Assembly: GCF_910596095.1 (NCBI RefSeq)
Contig: NC_056548.1
Coordinates: forward strand, 10,503,151-10,567,150
Length of the DNA: 64,000 nucleotides
Direction: 5' to 3'
DNA from: Thunnus maccoyii
Taxonomy: Eukaryota; Chordata; Actinopteri; Scombriformes; Scombridae
In this document: positions 11,024-22,000 of the stretch, in pieces
Layout of the letters: every line of letters starts with the position of its first letter
Position numbering within the stretch: position 1 is the stretch's first letter
Program-made: the position numbers and the translations under genes
The notes under the pieces: generated by a model
Databases searched by the model: none
Told to the model about the DNA's origin: nothing
Seen by the model: the letters and a program-made list of their open reading frames with translations, nothing else

Positions 11024-13989
11024 ACTCACACATTAGTATGTATTAGAGCTGAAACGCTTTGCTTAGTTGATTAGTAGATTGACAGAAAATTAACTGGCAA
11101 CTATTTTGACAACGGATTAGTGATTTTTCAAGCAGAAATTCCAAATACTCTCTGATTCCAGCTTCTCTACTGTAAAGGATTTGATGCTTTTCTTTGTCTT
11201 ACAGTACCAGTCAAAGGTTATATGACAGTAAATTGAAGATCTGTGGCTGGTCGTCGAACAAAACAAGCAATTTGAAGACTTCATCGTAGGCTCTGGGAGA
11301 TTGTTTTACTATTTCTGAGGCTTAATAAGCAAAACAATCAATCCATTAATCAAAAAACAAATCTGCAAATTAATTGTTAGTTGCAGCCCAACAATGTATG
11401 GTTGAAAACAAAGGAAATCATGCCAGGCCCTACATGTGAAAATTTGATGTCATTCATAGTCATATGTAAAGTAAACAAAATTGATATTAATAGTATATCA
11501 TTCAATAAACTAAACATCCAATTTTCCGAAATTGACCTTTGAAAAACCCAGCAAGTTGTTTGCTCTGGAGGTGTTTCCAGAATAATCAAAGACTCCTCTA
11601 ACCATCAGGATGAAAAAAAACGGCGTCCACGGCTTGATAAACAAAGATTTTTTAACCCTTTTTAGAAGTTGCAACTATTTCCCACCCAGGTAACTGGAAA
11701 TGACATACAGTACATTACTGTCGGATTTTTACAACACAAGAAAAATATAAATGTTGTTTTGTAAGAAAACGTTATAATACAATGTAACATCAGTGTAGTC
11801 AAATATAACTGATAATAAAACTTTAAAACTTTGTTTCATGTTGTTCAAATTGAGCGAGGAGATATGTCATTTCCGGCTTCCATCTTTGTTCGGATTAGGA
11901 AGGTGCACCTTGGGAAACGGCTTAAAAATCTTGTTTATTGTGCAACAGACAGAATATTTTTTCATCCAGAGGGTTAGAAGATGATTTGGTTAGAAGAAGG
12001 TGGTTTTTAAAGATCACTATTTTCTTTTCAGATCCTTAACTTTATGACTGGAATGTAATAGTAATTCATGAGAGGCACAACCTGGAGCTAATTATGAGTA
12101 TTATTATATATGAACACGTTAGTTTCAGTCATGGATGCAATAATTATGAAACAATTTTTAGCAAACACAAACACACAAAATGCATCTACTCCCCCGCACC
12201 AGAGTAGGAGTGCTGTGTTCCCTCGCTGGAGATTCCTGACATTCCTCCAAAGGAGCGGATCCCATCTCTCCTTGTGATGGATTTTCTAAACGTCTCACTG
12301 AGCTCCTTACTCTTCAGCTCTTGATAGATCTGAATATGGACAGGCAGTGTTACTCTATACACTATTGGAGAGAAAGAGGCAATCACACATGCATATATCT
12401 TTTCACAATCTGTATTCGAACTTACAGAAACAAATTCCTCAAAGCTGATCTTCTCGTCCTTGTTGGTGTCTCCAGCGACGAAGGTCTCTATGATCTCTCG
12501 CACCTTGTACCCTGGCAGGGAGAAATTCGCCTCTCTGAACAGCTCCTGAAGCTCAAAGTCACTCACATAGCCGCTGTTATCAATATCTGATATCAAACAG
12601 ACACACAGAGAAATGCACACACAGATACAGTCAGTCAATTTACTTCACAAATATATTTATATCATTAAATAATGAAACTTATGAGCCGAATATTTATTGG
12701 TAAACATAATCTACAGATGATAAAAGCAAGGACAAAAAAAGTCTGGTAATGCTTTATTAACAGGTCTGTAATCTTCTAACAATTCCCTAATAGTTTCCAT
12801 GTAATTTGGTACTTAATGTAGGGAAAATAAGGACAAGATGATCTGAATGATGATCTGAGACAAATGAAAGAACTGCTCAATATAAACCCATAATAAATCT
12901 TCCATTGTTCATTATTTATTATTGGAAGCTTATTACAAGATCCACATTTTGAAATAACAAGATAGCAGACAAGACAAAAAATTTTTTTTCCCTGGACTTT
13001 AGGAACACTGTACAAGCCAGACAAATGTAAGCAGACAAATTTTTACATTTTTGCACGTGCGCACTAACTGGCCACCTCCACGATTCCTCTCTCGACTCTT
13101 TGGCTTGCAACATCCTAAAATGAAGCAACGTCTATTTATGACCCCTCATCACATGTTATTGCCTCAGTGTGGACAAGAGTCGTGAGTCTCGTTTGAATGA
13201 TTTTACAGGCCTCAAGAGGACAAAGTATCCAGTTTTTACACATGAAGTAGGCTGAAATTAGAGAAAAGTTAGAAAATTTGTTCACCATATCTTTTCTTTC
13301 TCATCCCTTCAATGATCCTGTCACATTTGTCTTCGGACACCTTGGGGAGGACACCTACTCTCAGGTCGCTGCTCTATGTTATGTTAGCAATTAATTGGAA
13401 TTAACTTGATTGGAAATGTACCAATTAAACACTGTCTCTATTTCCCCTATGAGCGGTATAAAATTACGTAGTCCTTCCCAGGATCCTTCTCATAAATTTA
13501 CAGTTACATATCAGTTTCTTTGTAGGAAAATATAGGACCAATAAAATAAAGTTTCCAAAAGTATTTTTACACTGGACAAAATCTCTGTCTTACCTCCCTC
13601 TGCCTGTTAAACCTACATACAAGGTATTTGTCTATCATAGAGTAATGGGATGATGATACACTGCATTTACTATGTATTGCTTATTATTATCAGCATCTTT
13701 TTTAATTATATAGACAATTACCTGATAATATCTGGCAATCTGGGGATAGCGCACACTCTAATTACATAAACTTCATAATCCCAGCAATAAAAATCACTTA
13801 TATAAGAGTCGTATTTTATGGTTAGCTGTAAAACACTAACTTTGGTCAGAATTCCCATCAATACAATTTTTTCGTTAAGTTAGTTGTGTGTTAGAGAGTG
13901 TGCACGGGGTTGTGAAACTGACCGATTTTGTTAAAAGCTTCTCTGAGCTCTTCCAGGCCTTCTCGGGAAATCTGTGTGAAATGATCCAT
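3591..13989 (-). CDS. pls1: Plastin-1 (intestinal fimbrin), actin-bundling protein
   Basis: Fifteen coding exons, 5' to 3': 13923-13989, 12426-12586, 12200-12329, 10841-10973, 10327-10408, 8723-8888, 6888-7030, 6677-6766, 6209-6407, 5781-5859, 4668-4782, 4433-4566, 4084-4207, 3860-3993, 3591-3735. They sum to 1902 nt, a 633-residue protein (human PLS1 about 630). Order: two EF-hands (loops D23-E34 and D62-E73), then two actin-binding domains, each of paired calponin-homology domains, starting near [15 protein letters not shown] and ending with [19 protein letters not shown]. Plastins cross-link actin filaments into tight bundles in microvilli and stereocilia; the EF-hands make bundling calcium-sensitive. 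Called pls1 rather than lcp1 or pls3 because it neighbours atr, as in human, and by residues such as GTQHSYS. EF-loop 2 has Glu at position 6 in place of the usual Gly. The tail, [11 protein letters not shown], differs from mammals. The start ATG lies just after an acceptor at 14011-14013. Confidence 0.94.
6800..6824. repeat. Poly-G tract (25 nt) inside a short pls1 intron
   Basis: An uninterrupted run of 25 G on the plus strand lies in the 121-nt pls1 intron 6767-6887. On the transcribed sense this is C25, sitting upstream of the acceptor of exon 6677-6766 and so taking part of the polypyrimidine-tract position. Confidence 0.9.
8084..8578. mobile_element. Non-autonomous DNA transposon with terminal inverted repeats, in a pls1 intron
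   Basis: About 495 bp. The left end TTAAAGCTTGGGTAGGCAAC and the inverted right end TTAAAACTGGGGTAGACAGT match with few differences, both flanked by TTAA-like sequence. No open reading frame for a transposase is seen. Internally there is a small palindrome around 8246-8276 (atcatttcat ... atgaaatgat). The repeat type is familiar from teleost genomes; superfamily is not assigned. Confidence 0.7.
8632..8717. repeat. (TG)n microsatellite beside the pls1 exon 8723-8888 donor
   Basis: Near-continuous TG dinucleotides broken once by a GAGAGAGAC segment at about 8685-8695. On the pls1 sense strand this is (CA)n starting a few bases after the 5' splice site at 8722. Confidence 0.95.
9447..10012. repeat. 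Fold-back repeat family A, full copy
   Basis: About 565 bp. The left arm contains gttagcttagcttagcataa (9530-9549) followed by a purine-rich stretch; the right arm contains the inverted counterpart tttatgctaagctaagc (9943-9959). The ends read as an AATAGTT-type sequence and its inverse ACTATTCCTTTAA. Related copies occur at 15444-15612, 30272-30440, 48888-49356 and 63108-63668. No protein is encoded. It is a non-autonomous, probably MITE-like element. Confidence 0.75.
10976..11030. repeat. (CA)n microsatellite abutting the pls1 acceptor at 10974
   Basis: CA dinucleotides start directly against the acceptor of pls1 exon 10841-10973. On the sense strand the intron therefore ends in (TG)n followed by TAG. 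Confidence 0.95.
11045..11390. repeat. Interspersed repeat family B copy
   Basis: Begins 'agagctgaaac...' and ends 'gttagttgcagccca', with the internal GATTA/TAATC-rich arms typical of this family. About eleven copies of the same family lie in this window. Non-coding. Confidence 0.7.
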
Positions 13990-14763
13990 TGTCACTTCTG
14001 CTGTGTGTACCTGAAACACACACACACACACACATACACAAACACACACAGACATACCGCTCTGTGTCACAATAGGCACAAAGTAGAAACTGATTTTGTA
14101 AGAAAAACAATATATCATCTACATTTGAGATGTAGAGACTTAAAATCATTAAAAGCTCTGAAACCTTGCTCACTAAAGTTTGACAAGCTAGATGTTATAA
14201 AGTCAGTGTCAGGTTATTTATTGGAACCTGTCCAGGTAACCTTGTGAGTGTTCACACCAGCAGTGAGCTGAGAACTTACATTTCTCAGCTTTGTGTGAAC
14301 TATTTACACATATAGGCACATTCACACAACATAGATTTCTCATAAATACTCTGAGATCTTAGCGTTTTCCAGTAAAGTATATTTTGGTTGCTTAAGGTGA
14401 ACCAAACTGAGACAACAAAGGAAAGGCAGATAGATACCTTCATAAGAGCCTGTGTGTTTCCAGTTAGTCTTGTCCGCTGCCTCTCAGTGCAGATCCCACC
14501 GGCCTGGGTACAGCACTGTGGTCTTCCAGAGCTCTGCAATGCTTCAGACCAGTTCAGAGAGGAAGCTGGATCCCTGAGAGGCTAGAGCACTGGTTATCTC
14601 GTCTAGGAGGAGTCACTCAGGAGAGGCACAGAATGGACCTTTGGCCTGCCTGGCCCCTGAGACAGGCGTAGTCTGATGGTTAACATTTAACACCTCAGCT
14701 GTGTCATCATTTTATTTTCTATAAACTGTCACACCAAACTATCAACCTCTCCCTTTAAACTGG

Positions 14764-15300
14764 GTGTTCCACCTGCCCTCAAGATCGCAGTCATCCACCC
14801 CCCTCCTCAAGAAACCCACCCTGGACCCAGAAGTTCTTGCCAGCTACAGACCTATCTCCAACCTCCCTTCCCTGTTCAAAGTGCTGGAGAAGGTGGTTGC
14901 CTCTGAGCCTCAGGAGCACCTTAAACACAACAACCTATTTGAAATATTTCAGTCAGTTTTCAACAACCTGCTGATGCAGGGTCCCCTTCTCTCCTGATCC
15001 TCCTTGACCTGAGCAGTGTATTTGACACTGTGGACCACACTGTCCTCTTAGAGCACCTCCTCACCACCCTTGGACCGTTGGACTACACTTAAGTGGTTTC
15101 ACTCAGAGGATGCAGGTCTAGATGTCACCTGTGGTGTTCCACAAGCATTGCTTCTCGGCCCCATCCTGTTTACCCTCTACATGCTCCCCATTGACTACTG
15201 CAATGTGCTCTTCACTGGAATACCTGGCAGGAGTATCCAGAAGCTCCAGTACCTTCACAACAGTGCTGCCAGGATCCTGATGAGGAAACACTAATATTTA
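14764..15300 (+). mobile_element. Degenerate LINE (non-LTR) reverse transcriptase fragment
   Basis: Conceptual translation gives reverse-transcriptase pieces in order: a SYRPISNLPSLFKVLEKVV segment (14848-14904), LILLDLSSVFDTVDH-like (about 14992-15042, different frame), VTCGVPQALLLGPILFTLY (about 15126-15180), then DYCNVLFTGIPGRSIQKLQ (about 15196-15252), which belongs to the C-terminal part. The catalytic FADD-type motif is missing because the sequence jumps from the polymerase core to the tail. Frameshifts and an internal deletion make it dead. The segments resemble the L2/CR1-like clade of fish LINEs. Confidence 0.75.
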
Positions 15301-15443
15301 ACATCAATTCTGTTTTCATCGCACTGCCTCCCTGTCTTTTTCAGGATTGACTACCAAGTTCTGCTACTCACACACACATCGAATCAACTGAATTCGAACC
15401 ACCGATGTTGCAGATGTTGCAAGGATGCTCCTTAGGCAGATTT
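15301..15443. other. Tail of LINE fragment and spacer
   Basis: Continuation beyond the last recognisable LINE segment; includes 'ttgactaccaagttctgcta', typical of L2-like 3' regions, but no open frame is left. Confidence 0.35.
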
Positions 15444-15612
15444 GGTAACCATTCGAACAGAGCCAGCCTCACTGTTTCTTCCTGTTTCCAGTTTTTATGC
15501 TAAGCTAAGCTAAAGCTGTTCTGGCTGTAGCTTCTTATTTAGCTGACAGATATGAGAGTGGTATCAACATTCAATAAATGTATTTCCCAAAATGCTGAAC
15601 TATTCCTTTATA
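15444..15612. repeat. Repeat family A, right-arm half copy
   Basis: Contains gtttttatgctaagctaagc (about 15491-15510), then 'gagagtggtatcaacattcaataaatgtatttcccaaaatg' in degenerate form and an ACTATTCCTTTA end. Only the right half of the element seen at 9447-10012 is present, immediately downstream of the dead LINE. Confidence 0.65.
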
Positions 15613-16599
15613 GCATTTACTTGGTAGAGTGTTATAGCACCTGTACTCAGACTATGAGGGCTGCCTATGAGGATCAGTTCAGGGCGGAAATTTCCAACAG
15701 TCATCAGTTGAAGAGGGCATTTCAATTGATAAATATACAACATATAAGTAAATATGAAACAATAAATCCTAACTTACACTGTTGTCCACCTTGCTGCACA
15801 TATAGCATTTGAGAAGGAGCACTTCTACTGTCTGTCATGACGTCTTCTGTCACAGGTTTTTAAACAGACCATGGTCACATTTTGCATTTCTGTCGCACAT
15901 GTTTAAAACATGAGGCCTGTGTTTGCTTGCACAGCTTGCCTCACTGCTACACAATGCCCTGTAACCTGAGGCACGGAGCCAAATGCATCACTTAAATGAA
16001 ACTGCCCCACTTCACAACAACAGCGCCGCTCCACTGCAGCACTCAATACACAGCAGTGCTTTACAACAGTAGCAGACTATGCTCTTTTCGTGTTTTTCAG
16101 ACTGTTTCCATTTACTTTTAGTTTAATTCATGATGCTTGTTCTAAAATCAGTGTCACCTGTCTGTTTAGGTCAGAAAATATAGAGGCAACATCTTTCCAT
16201 TGCCAATTGTGCAGCAAACTTCACCTGTGTTTGAGAGTTGTGAAATTGTAAGAAAAGAGAGAGTAAGGAGCTTACATTTAGTTCCAGGAAAGCTGAAGGG
16301 TTTATAGTCCAGAATACTGCTGAGGAGTCACAAGGGCTGGTCCAAAGTAGAAAAGAAGCTTGCTGAGGGCTACTTCTGGGCCCCTTTCTTCCTTATTCTC
16401 CTTTTCACTTCTTTCCTTTTTTATCAACCTTTTTCTCTCTCTTACCTCCCCTTCTCTTATCTTTTTTTACCTGTCAACCTCTCTTTTCACCTCTGCCACT
16501 CCTCATAAAGTCCCATAATAACTCTAAAATAAGACACAGAACTGCTTGAAATGTTTCCCTCTTTGCTCCAAGACAAACATACTGAAGACATTTTCATAC
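15613..16599. other. Rest of pls1 intron 1
   Basis: Between the half-repeat and the proposed pls1 exon 1 there is AT-rich sequence and a pyrimidine-rich stretch at 16380-16500. I see no coding exon, RNA gene or repeat that can be delimited. Confidence 0.35.
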
Positions 16600-16930
16600 C
16601 TGATCACTACGCAGTCATATCTGAGTTTTTCCTGTGAATCCACAAGGCCCGCGGCTTCCATCTTTCTGTCTCCGGTTCAGGTCTTTTCTTCCTCAGACAC
16701 CTGATCAGCACAGTTTCACTCTGTGAAAGGTGCTCTCCGGTTACTCTCTCCTCCTAACCGCCGGTCTCAGGCAAGCGTTTCACCTCCGGCTCTTGATGTA
16801 CCAGCCATAGCTTTGGTTTCGGCCCCTGAGCCAGGATCAGTCGTTGGTGTAAAAGCGTAACGGCCAAAGACTTTCTCATAAGCCTCCTGCATTATTCACC
16901 GGCACCTAAGAGCTCATGCGCAGGAAGGTG
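16600..16930 (-). promoter_or_regulatory. Likely pls1 promoter and non-coding exon 1, with an upstream ORF
   Basis: A locally GC-rich island upstream of the pls1 start. On the minus strand it ends in a strong donor, CAG|GTATGA (exon end 16600). It carries a distal NRF1-like CTCATGCGCAGG near 16911-16922. An ATG in good context (AAGATGG) at 16661 is open to the donor. Joined to the acceptor at 14011-14013 it would give a 26-residue upstream ORF ending with TGA at 13994-13992, two bases before the plastin ATG. Exon 1 is inferred from splice-site quality and base composition only. Confidence 0.45.
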
Positions 16931-17709
16931 AATAGAGTGAAAACCATACAGACATACAGAATTACAGAGACCATAGAGAACATAAAATTGTCTAAATTCA
17001 CATGTAGAGTTTTACTAGTGCAGGTATATTTACTCTCAATTTTCAATAACCAAAAATAGGAAATCTAGATGTTCACTGACCAAATGTGAAAAATATGGGA
17101 TGAAATACACGAGGAAGAGACCCTAAGAGTAAAACATAACCTTCTTTTAAAACTCTTGTTCTCTATTCTTGATCCATTTGTCATCATTTCATCTTCAAAA
17201 GTTAAAAGTTAGGTTTAGTTTTTTTAAGCCTGTCTTAAAACAACGTATGAAAGACGTACACAAAACATTTACTTCATTATACTCTATGTCTTCCATTTGT
17301 ATTATAAATTTTTACTGTCATAGTATCTGGAACTGAAATGAAGAATACTCCACCCCTATATCAGCCTGCATGTCCATGTTTGGTTGAGCCTGTGATGATT
17401 CGCTCATGTGTAATGTGAAGTCATGTCCACTCAGAGGCAGTGCTGGCTTGATCTGACATCTGAGGCTGAGCTGCTCAGCTGCTGGAGTACAGAGGATCTT
17501 CCTGTTTTTGTTAGAAAAGTGGACCAGTATAGTGAAGGTCATCCTGCTGCTGACATGTTGCAGCTTAAATTGCAGCAGAGAGGACATGTGTTTTATATAC
17601 TAAGATGACATTTCTGAAAATAAATAAACATCAGGCTCTGCAAATCCTGTAGTGTATGTGTTGCATTGTAAACCTGATCACCAGAGGGAAACAATCACTA
17701 CCTTGTATC
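16931..17709. other. pls1-gyg1 intergenic, left part
   Basis: Divergent spacer between the pls1 and gyg1 promoters. Short open frames at 17318-17608 on both strands overlap each other and show no conserved domain. Nothing else supportable. Confidence 0.35.
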
Positions 17710-18020
17710 CAGTGGTGGAGGAAGTATTCAAATCCTTTATGCATTATCACTCGAGTAACAATACCACGTTCTAAAAATATCCTGTAACAAGTAAAAGCCA
17801 GACACACAGGGTGAGGCAGTTAGTTTGTGGTATGATTAATTTCAAATTTGTTGATTTAAAGTATTAATACTTGCCACTAAAGCACATTATGAAGGGAAAT
17901 GATACAGGCCTTACACCTGCATCACACTATTGAGGACTACAGAGAAGCCCTAAATTGAAATTTAGCTTGAAGACCTTTATTAATTTATATATAATGCCAC
18001 TAACCACTAACTAATTACTA
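17710..18020. repeat. Repeat family E partial copy (CAGTGGTGGAGGAAG end)
   Basis: Starts CAGTGGTGGAGGAAGTATTC, a well-known end of a teleost non-autonomous element, followed by 'aaatcctttatgcattatca' and 'aacaagtaaaag'. The right boundary is unclear. A longer copy with both ends is at 50890-51606. Confidence 0.55.
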
Positions 18021-18607
18021 ATACATCCACAAAGCACCGAATGTCCTAGTTTGTTGCCATTTTCCTGTTACATTATTAAAGTTAAGTAGCATTTTGTGCT
18101 TACATGTTAGACATTCCTAAAGTAATTAGTATTAAATCAGCAAACCGTAAAGCCAGATTACAACAGTTTATTGCACAGACAGTGAGAGGAATGGATGTCC
18201 AGGAAATAGACCTCCAGCCCCTCTTGTGACACTTTTTTTTTCAAAAATTCAAGGCAATTCTGCAGGTATAGTTAAATATAGGCCTCGTAGGTTTTCAGCT
18301 TTTGCATTTTCATACACTAAGCAGGAGTCAGCAATTAGGTTCTACCATGGGCCAGTTTTTTTTTTTTTTTTTCATTGGGTACCATTAAGTAGGAACACAG
18401 GCCTATGTGTTTTGTTTATTTTTTTCTTTTAATTCATTTAAAAATAAATATATTTTCTGAAAAGTGTAATTTAAAGAGTACCATTATTGTTAATTATCAA
18501 TTCTAGATTAGTCTCCTACCAGGTGTTATTGTTGTTCTTACTGATTTTTGTGATTTTGCCCATCACAATAATCACTGAAAAGAGAAAGGGAGAGAAGATG
18601 TAACGGA

Positions 18608-18842
18608 TGTTTAAATGGTAACCCTATTTACGAAGGTCTCGCGAGATTTGTAGACGTTTATTCATTGTGCGCGTAATTCGTCATTGTACAAAACAATTAT
18701 GTTTTTATGATGTGACAACGCTGAGGTAAAGGTCTGGTTGGGTTTGGGCACAAAAACACTTGGTTAGGGTTAGGGAATCTAATGATTTAGATTAAAATTA
18801 TAAATCTCGCGAGAGTGTCGCACATTGAGGGTTATCATCCAG
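18608..18842. mobile_element. Short inverted-repeat element carrying two TCTCGCGAGA motifs upstream of gyg1
   Basis: The two sides are inverted copies: GGTAACCCT...TCTCGCGAGATTT on the left (18626-18649) and its inverse AAATCTCGCGAGAG...AGGGTTATC on the right (18802-18837). TCTCGCGAGA occurs at 18637-18646 and 18805-18814. The interior has 'cacttggttagggttaggga', typical of a common fish repeat. TCTCGCGAGA is a known vertebrate promoter element bound by factors such as BANP/ZBTB33. It lies 215-392 bp upstream of the gyg1 start codon, so it may form part of that promoter. Confidence 0.6.
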
Positions 18843-19028
18843 ACACAACTGAGTGCTACGCAGAGAGGGGGCGTGTCAGCTGTCATTGACCACCTGACCC
18901 GGAAAATGTGGGACTTAATTCCTGTGTTAGACTGCTCTCAGCTGCTGAGCCTCTGCTCTTCGCAGTGCAAACCCTCCATCTGCCCCATCAAGACCCCCGA
19001 CGCACGGGCGGACCCTCCTCAGCGCATC
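18843..19028 (+). promoter_or_regulatory. gyg1 5' UTR / proximal promoter
   Basis: GC-rich stretch between the inverted-repeat element and the gyg1 ATG; CpG content rises sharply from about 18960 and continues into intron 1. The transcription start is not determinable. Confidence 0.5.
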
Positions 19029-22000
19029 ATGTCGGGTAAGACACCGGCTCTCCGCCGTCACTCGCATCCGCCGCAGTGCACTGTCACCGGACACCGCGAC
19101 CCCGGACCGGACCGGAGCTGCGCGAACTGATCCTCCCAGAATATCGCGAATTTATTAAACGCTGCGGAAAACATAAACTACAACGCTTACTGCTCTTCTC
19201 ACACGGACAGAGAAGAGGCGTTGAGATTAAATATTCGGTGTAGTCAATGTTGTGGATATTTTATGGGTCGATGTGTTTGATTTGATGACTTGCTGCAGCG
19301 GTTTGGACCACAGTGAAGCTGCTGATCATCAACAGCAGCACTTCCGCCCACAGTTTTCAAAGTCAAACCGTTTTGAATGCAACTAGTGCAGTTGAGCAAC
19401 ACAAAATTTAAAAAAAAGGGTCATATTGAGAAAAAAAATACATAAATTTTCTTTAAAATGCCATATTTTGAATAGATTTTTGTCACATCATTTAGTCCTA
19501 GATTGTCACTGACATTTTAATGTTGGTTTTGGTCCAATATTTGTGGGTTGGGTAAAAAAATCTGATGTGATATATGACAACACAGACAGGATCACTCAAA
19601 TTTGCTTATAATGACCAAGATATATACTTGGTGAGGCCTTTTTCTAGGGCTGCAACTTCCAATTATTTTCATTATCGACTCATCAGTTCATCGTTTTGTC
19701 TATAAACTGTCAGAGAATAATGGAAAATGCCCTTTCTAATTTCTTAAAGCCCAAGCTGATTTCTTCAAATGTCTTGTTTTGTCAGCTCAACAGTCCAAAA
19801 CTCAAATATATTTAGTATTCTATCATGTGTGACTCATAAAAGCTTCAAATCTTCACATTTCAGAAGCTGCAACCAGCAAATTCTTGGCATTTTTACTTAA
19901 TAATTGACTAAAACAATTATTTGATTATTAAAAAATAGTTGCAGATTTATTTCTGTTGATTGACTAATTGATTAAAAGATTAATTGTTCATGCTCTACAT
20001 TTTACAGTTGAAAAATAACGTTATCAGTGCTATTACTCTCAATTTCATGTAAGTTATAGGCCGACACATAGCCAGACACTGGTACCAATATATCTAATCT
20101 GATACTGGTTGATACTGTGGCCCAGTGGATTTATTGGTGTAGTTCTGAGATCTAATATGTAGAGTGAAGTCAAAGTGGAAGTGTGGATTGTGACACTGGA
20201 TGACACAAAGTGGGTAAGTGGAAATTGCTCACATTGCATCACCAACATTGCCAATTTCTCCATTTTGAATTGCAGACGGTTGTCTTAGCTTAGACTAAAA
20301 AACCAGTTGTCGGCATGGCTATTGCTTCATATTTACCATACAGAAACGAGAGTCATGGTTTTCTTGCCTCAGTTAGTAAGAAAGCAAATAAGCGTCTTTC
20401 TCTTCAGGAAATGAATCTGCAACAATTTTGATGATTTGTCATTTTTACTGTAAAAGATCATTTAAACAATTAATCAAATTAATTAATCAAATAACAATTA
20501 ATCAAACATTCACTGGTTTCAGCTCCTAAGATATGAATATTTAATGGTTTTCTTTAATTCCTATGATTGTAAATTAAATTCTTTTGGGTTTTGGACTGTT
20601 ACACACACACACACACAAAATAAATAAAACAACTTGATGTCAGCTTGTGCTTTGGTGCAAGAAAATGTGATTTTTCTTTTTCACTACAGACCAAACGCTT
20701 AATCGAGAAAATAATTGTCAGATAAATCAACGATGAAAATAATTGTTTGCTGCAGCGTCACTTACACAAAAATGCACAGACAGTGGGAGAAACGGCTGGA
20801 AATATTCCAGCCCTGCGTCATAAAACCTGATGGCTCTTTTTCATTTTTACTGGTTAACACACAATTTTATGCACACTTGTTGAAAAGATAGAATTCTGGC
20901 AGAATAATGCACGTAGGTGCAAAGGCTATCAGTAAACACCATCAATGACAAACAGGTAACGCCTGCACAACTCCTCTAAGCCACAAAAGTCTAATAACAA
21001 CAATGTTTCAATCTTACTTAGATCTTTGTCAGGTCAGAATGTTTAAAAGATGGAAACCACACTCATATTTATACATCATGCACACTAATAGGCTGACAAG
21101 CTCTATGATGGCAGGTGAGGTTAATCATCCAAACTGCCTAGGGTGATAAACATCCAAAAACAATGAACAATTCAATAAAGTACATAGAAAAAAGCAGTAA
21201 TACAAAAGCCATACTTCAAAATATCAAACATACATCTTATATATAAACATTATTTATCATCCCATATATCTAAATCACCTACGTTGAAAAATATATTGTA
21301 TTAAGTCAGAAGAAAGAAAGAAGAAACCTTTAGCCTAATTCTTGTGCAGAAATTGGGTCTGAACACCCCACGATAAAAAGTTCATTATAAAGTAAGAATT
21401 ATAAAGTGCTCATCTAGTTCTCTTTTACTTCTAAAGAAGGTGTTGTTGACTTCCTGGTTTAATGTCGTTGTCAAGGATTTGACACAGCTGTTTCTCAGTG
21501 CGGACGTGCGCTTCAGTGTGTGGCCTCGAAGTTTTTTTTTCCCTAATACTATAAAAGGCCGTAATCGTCAGACCTCATATGTTGTATGACTGCTAATGTG
21601 GTCAGTAGACAGAAAATGATAAGCACTAATAAAAAGTTACTGTGCGATAAAGGAATGCCAACAGTAATGATATACAAAAATATAGAATACTGTAGCCTAT
21701 ATTTTCAAACATATATAGTAAAATACACTTAAGTATTCAATGTAGATTGGAAAAAGGCACTTTATGTGTGTTCTCTATGCATTTTACTTACTTATTTAAT
21801 ATGTAAATGTATCCCATTATAGATTATTAATGAATTTACTCCATTCTATGCACTCTAAGATAAATTACAGCCACATAGCGACACTTAAAACTGAATGTGT
21901 TACTACTGAATATAATTTTATGAACTGTTTATCGGACCCAGATGTGAGTTGTAGATTCTGTGGAAACACAGCACATGCTTCCTGTATGGCCTCGAGGGTG

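Noticed and set aside
17318-17608. Overlapping short frames on both strands between pls1 and gyg1
   Set aside because: No splice structure, domain or similarity to a known family; overlapping frames on opposite strands suggest chance.
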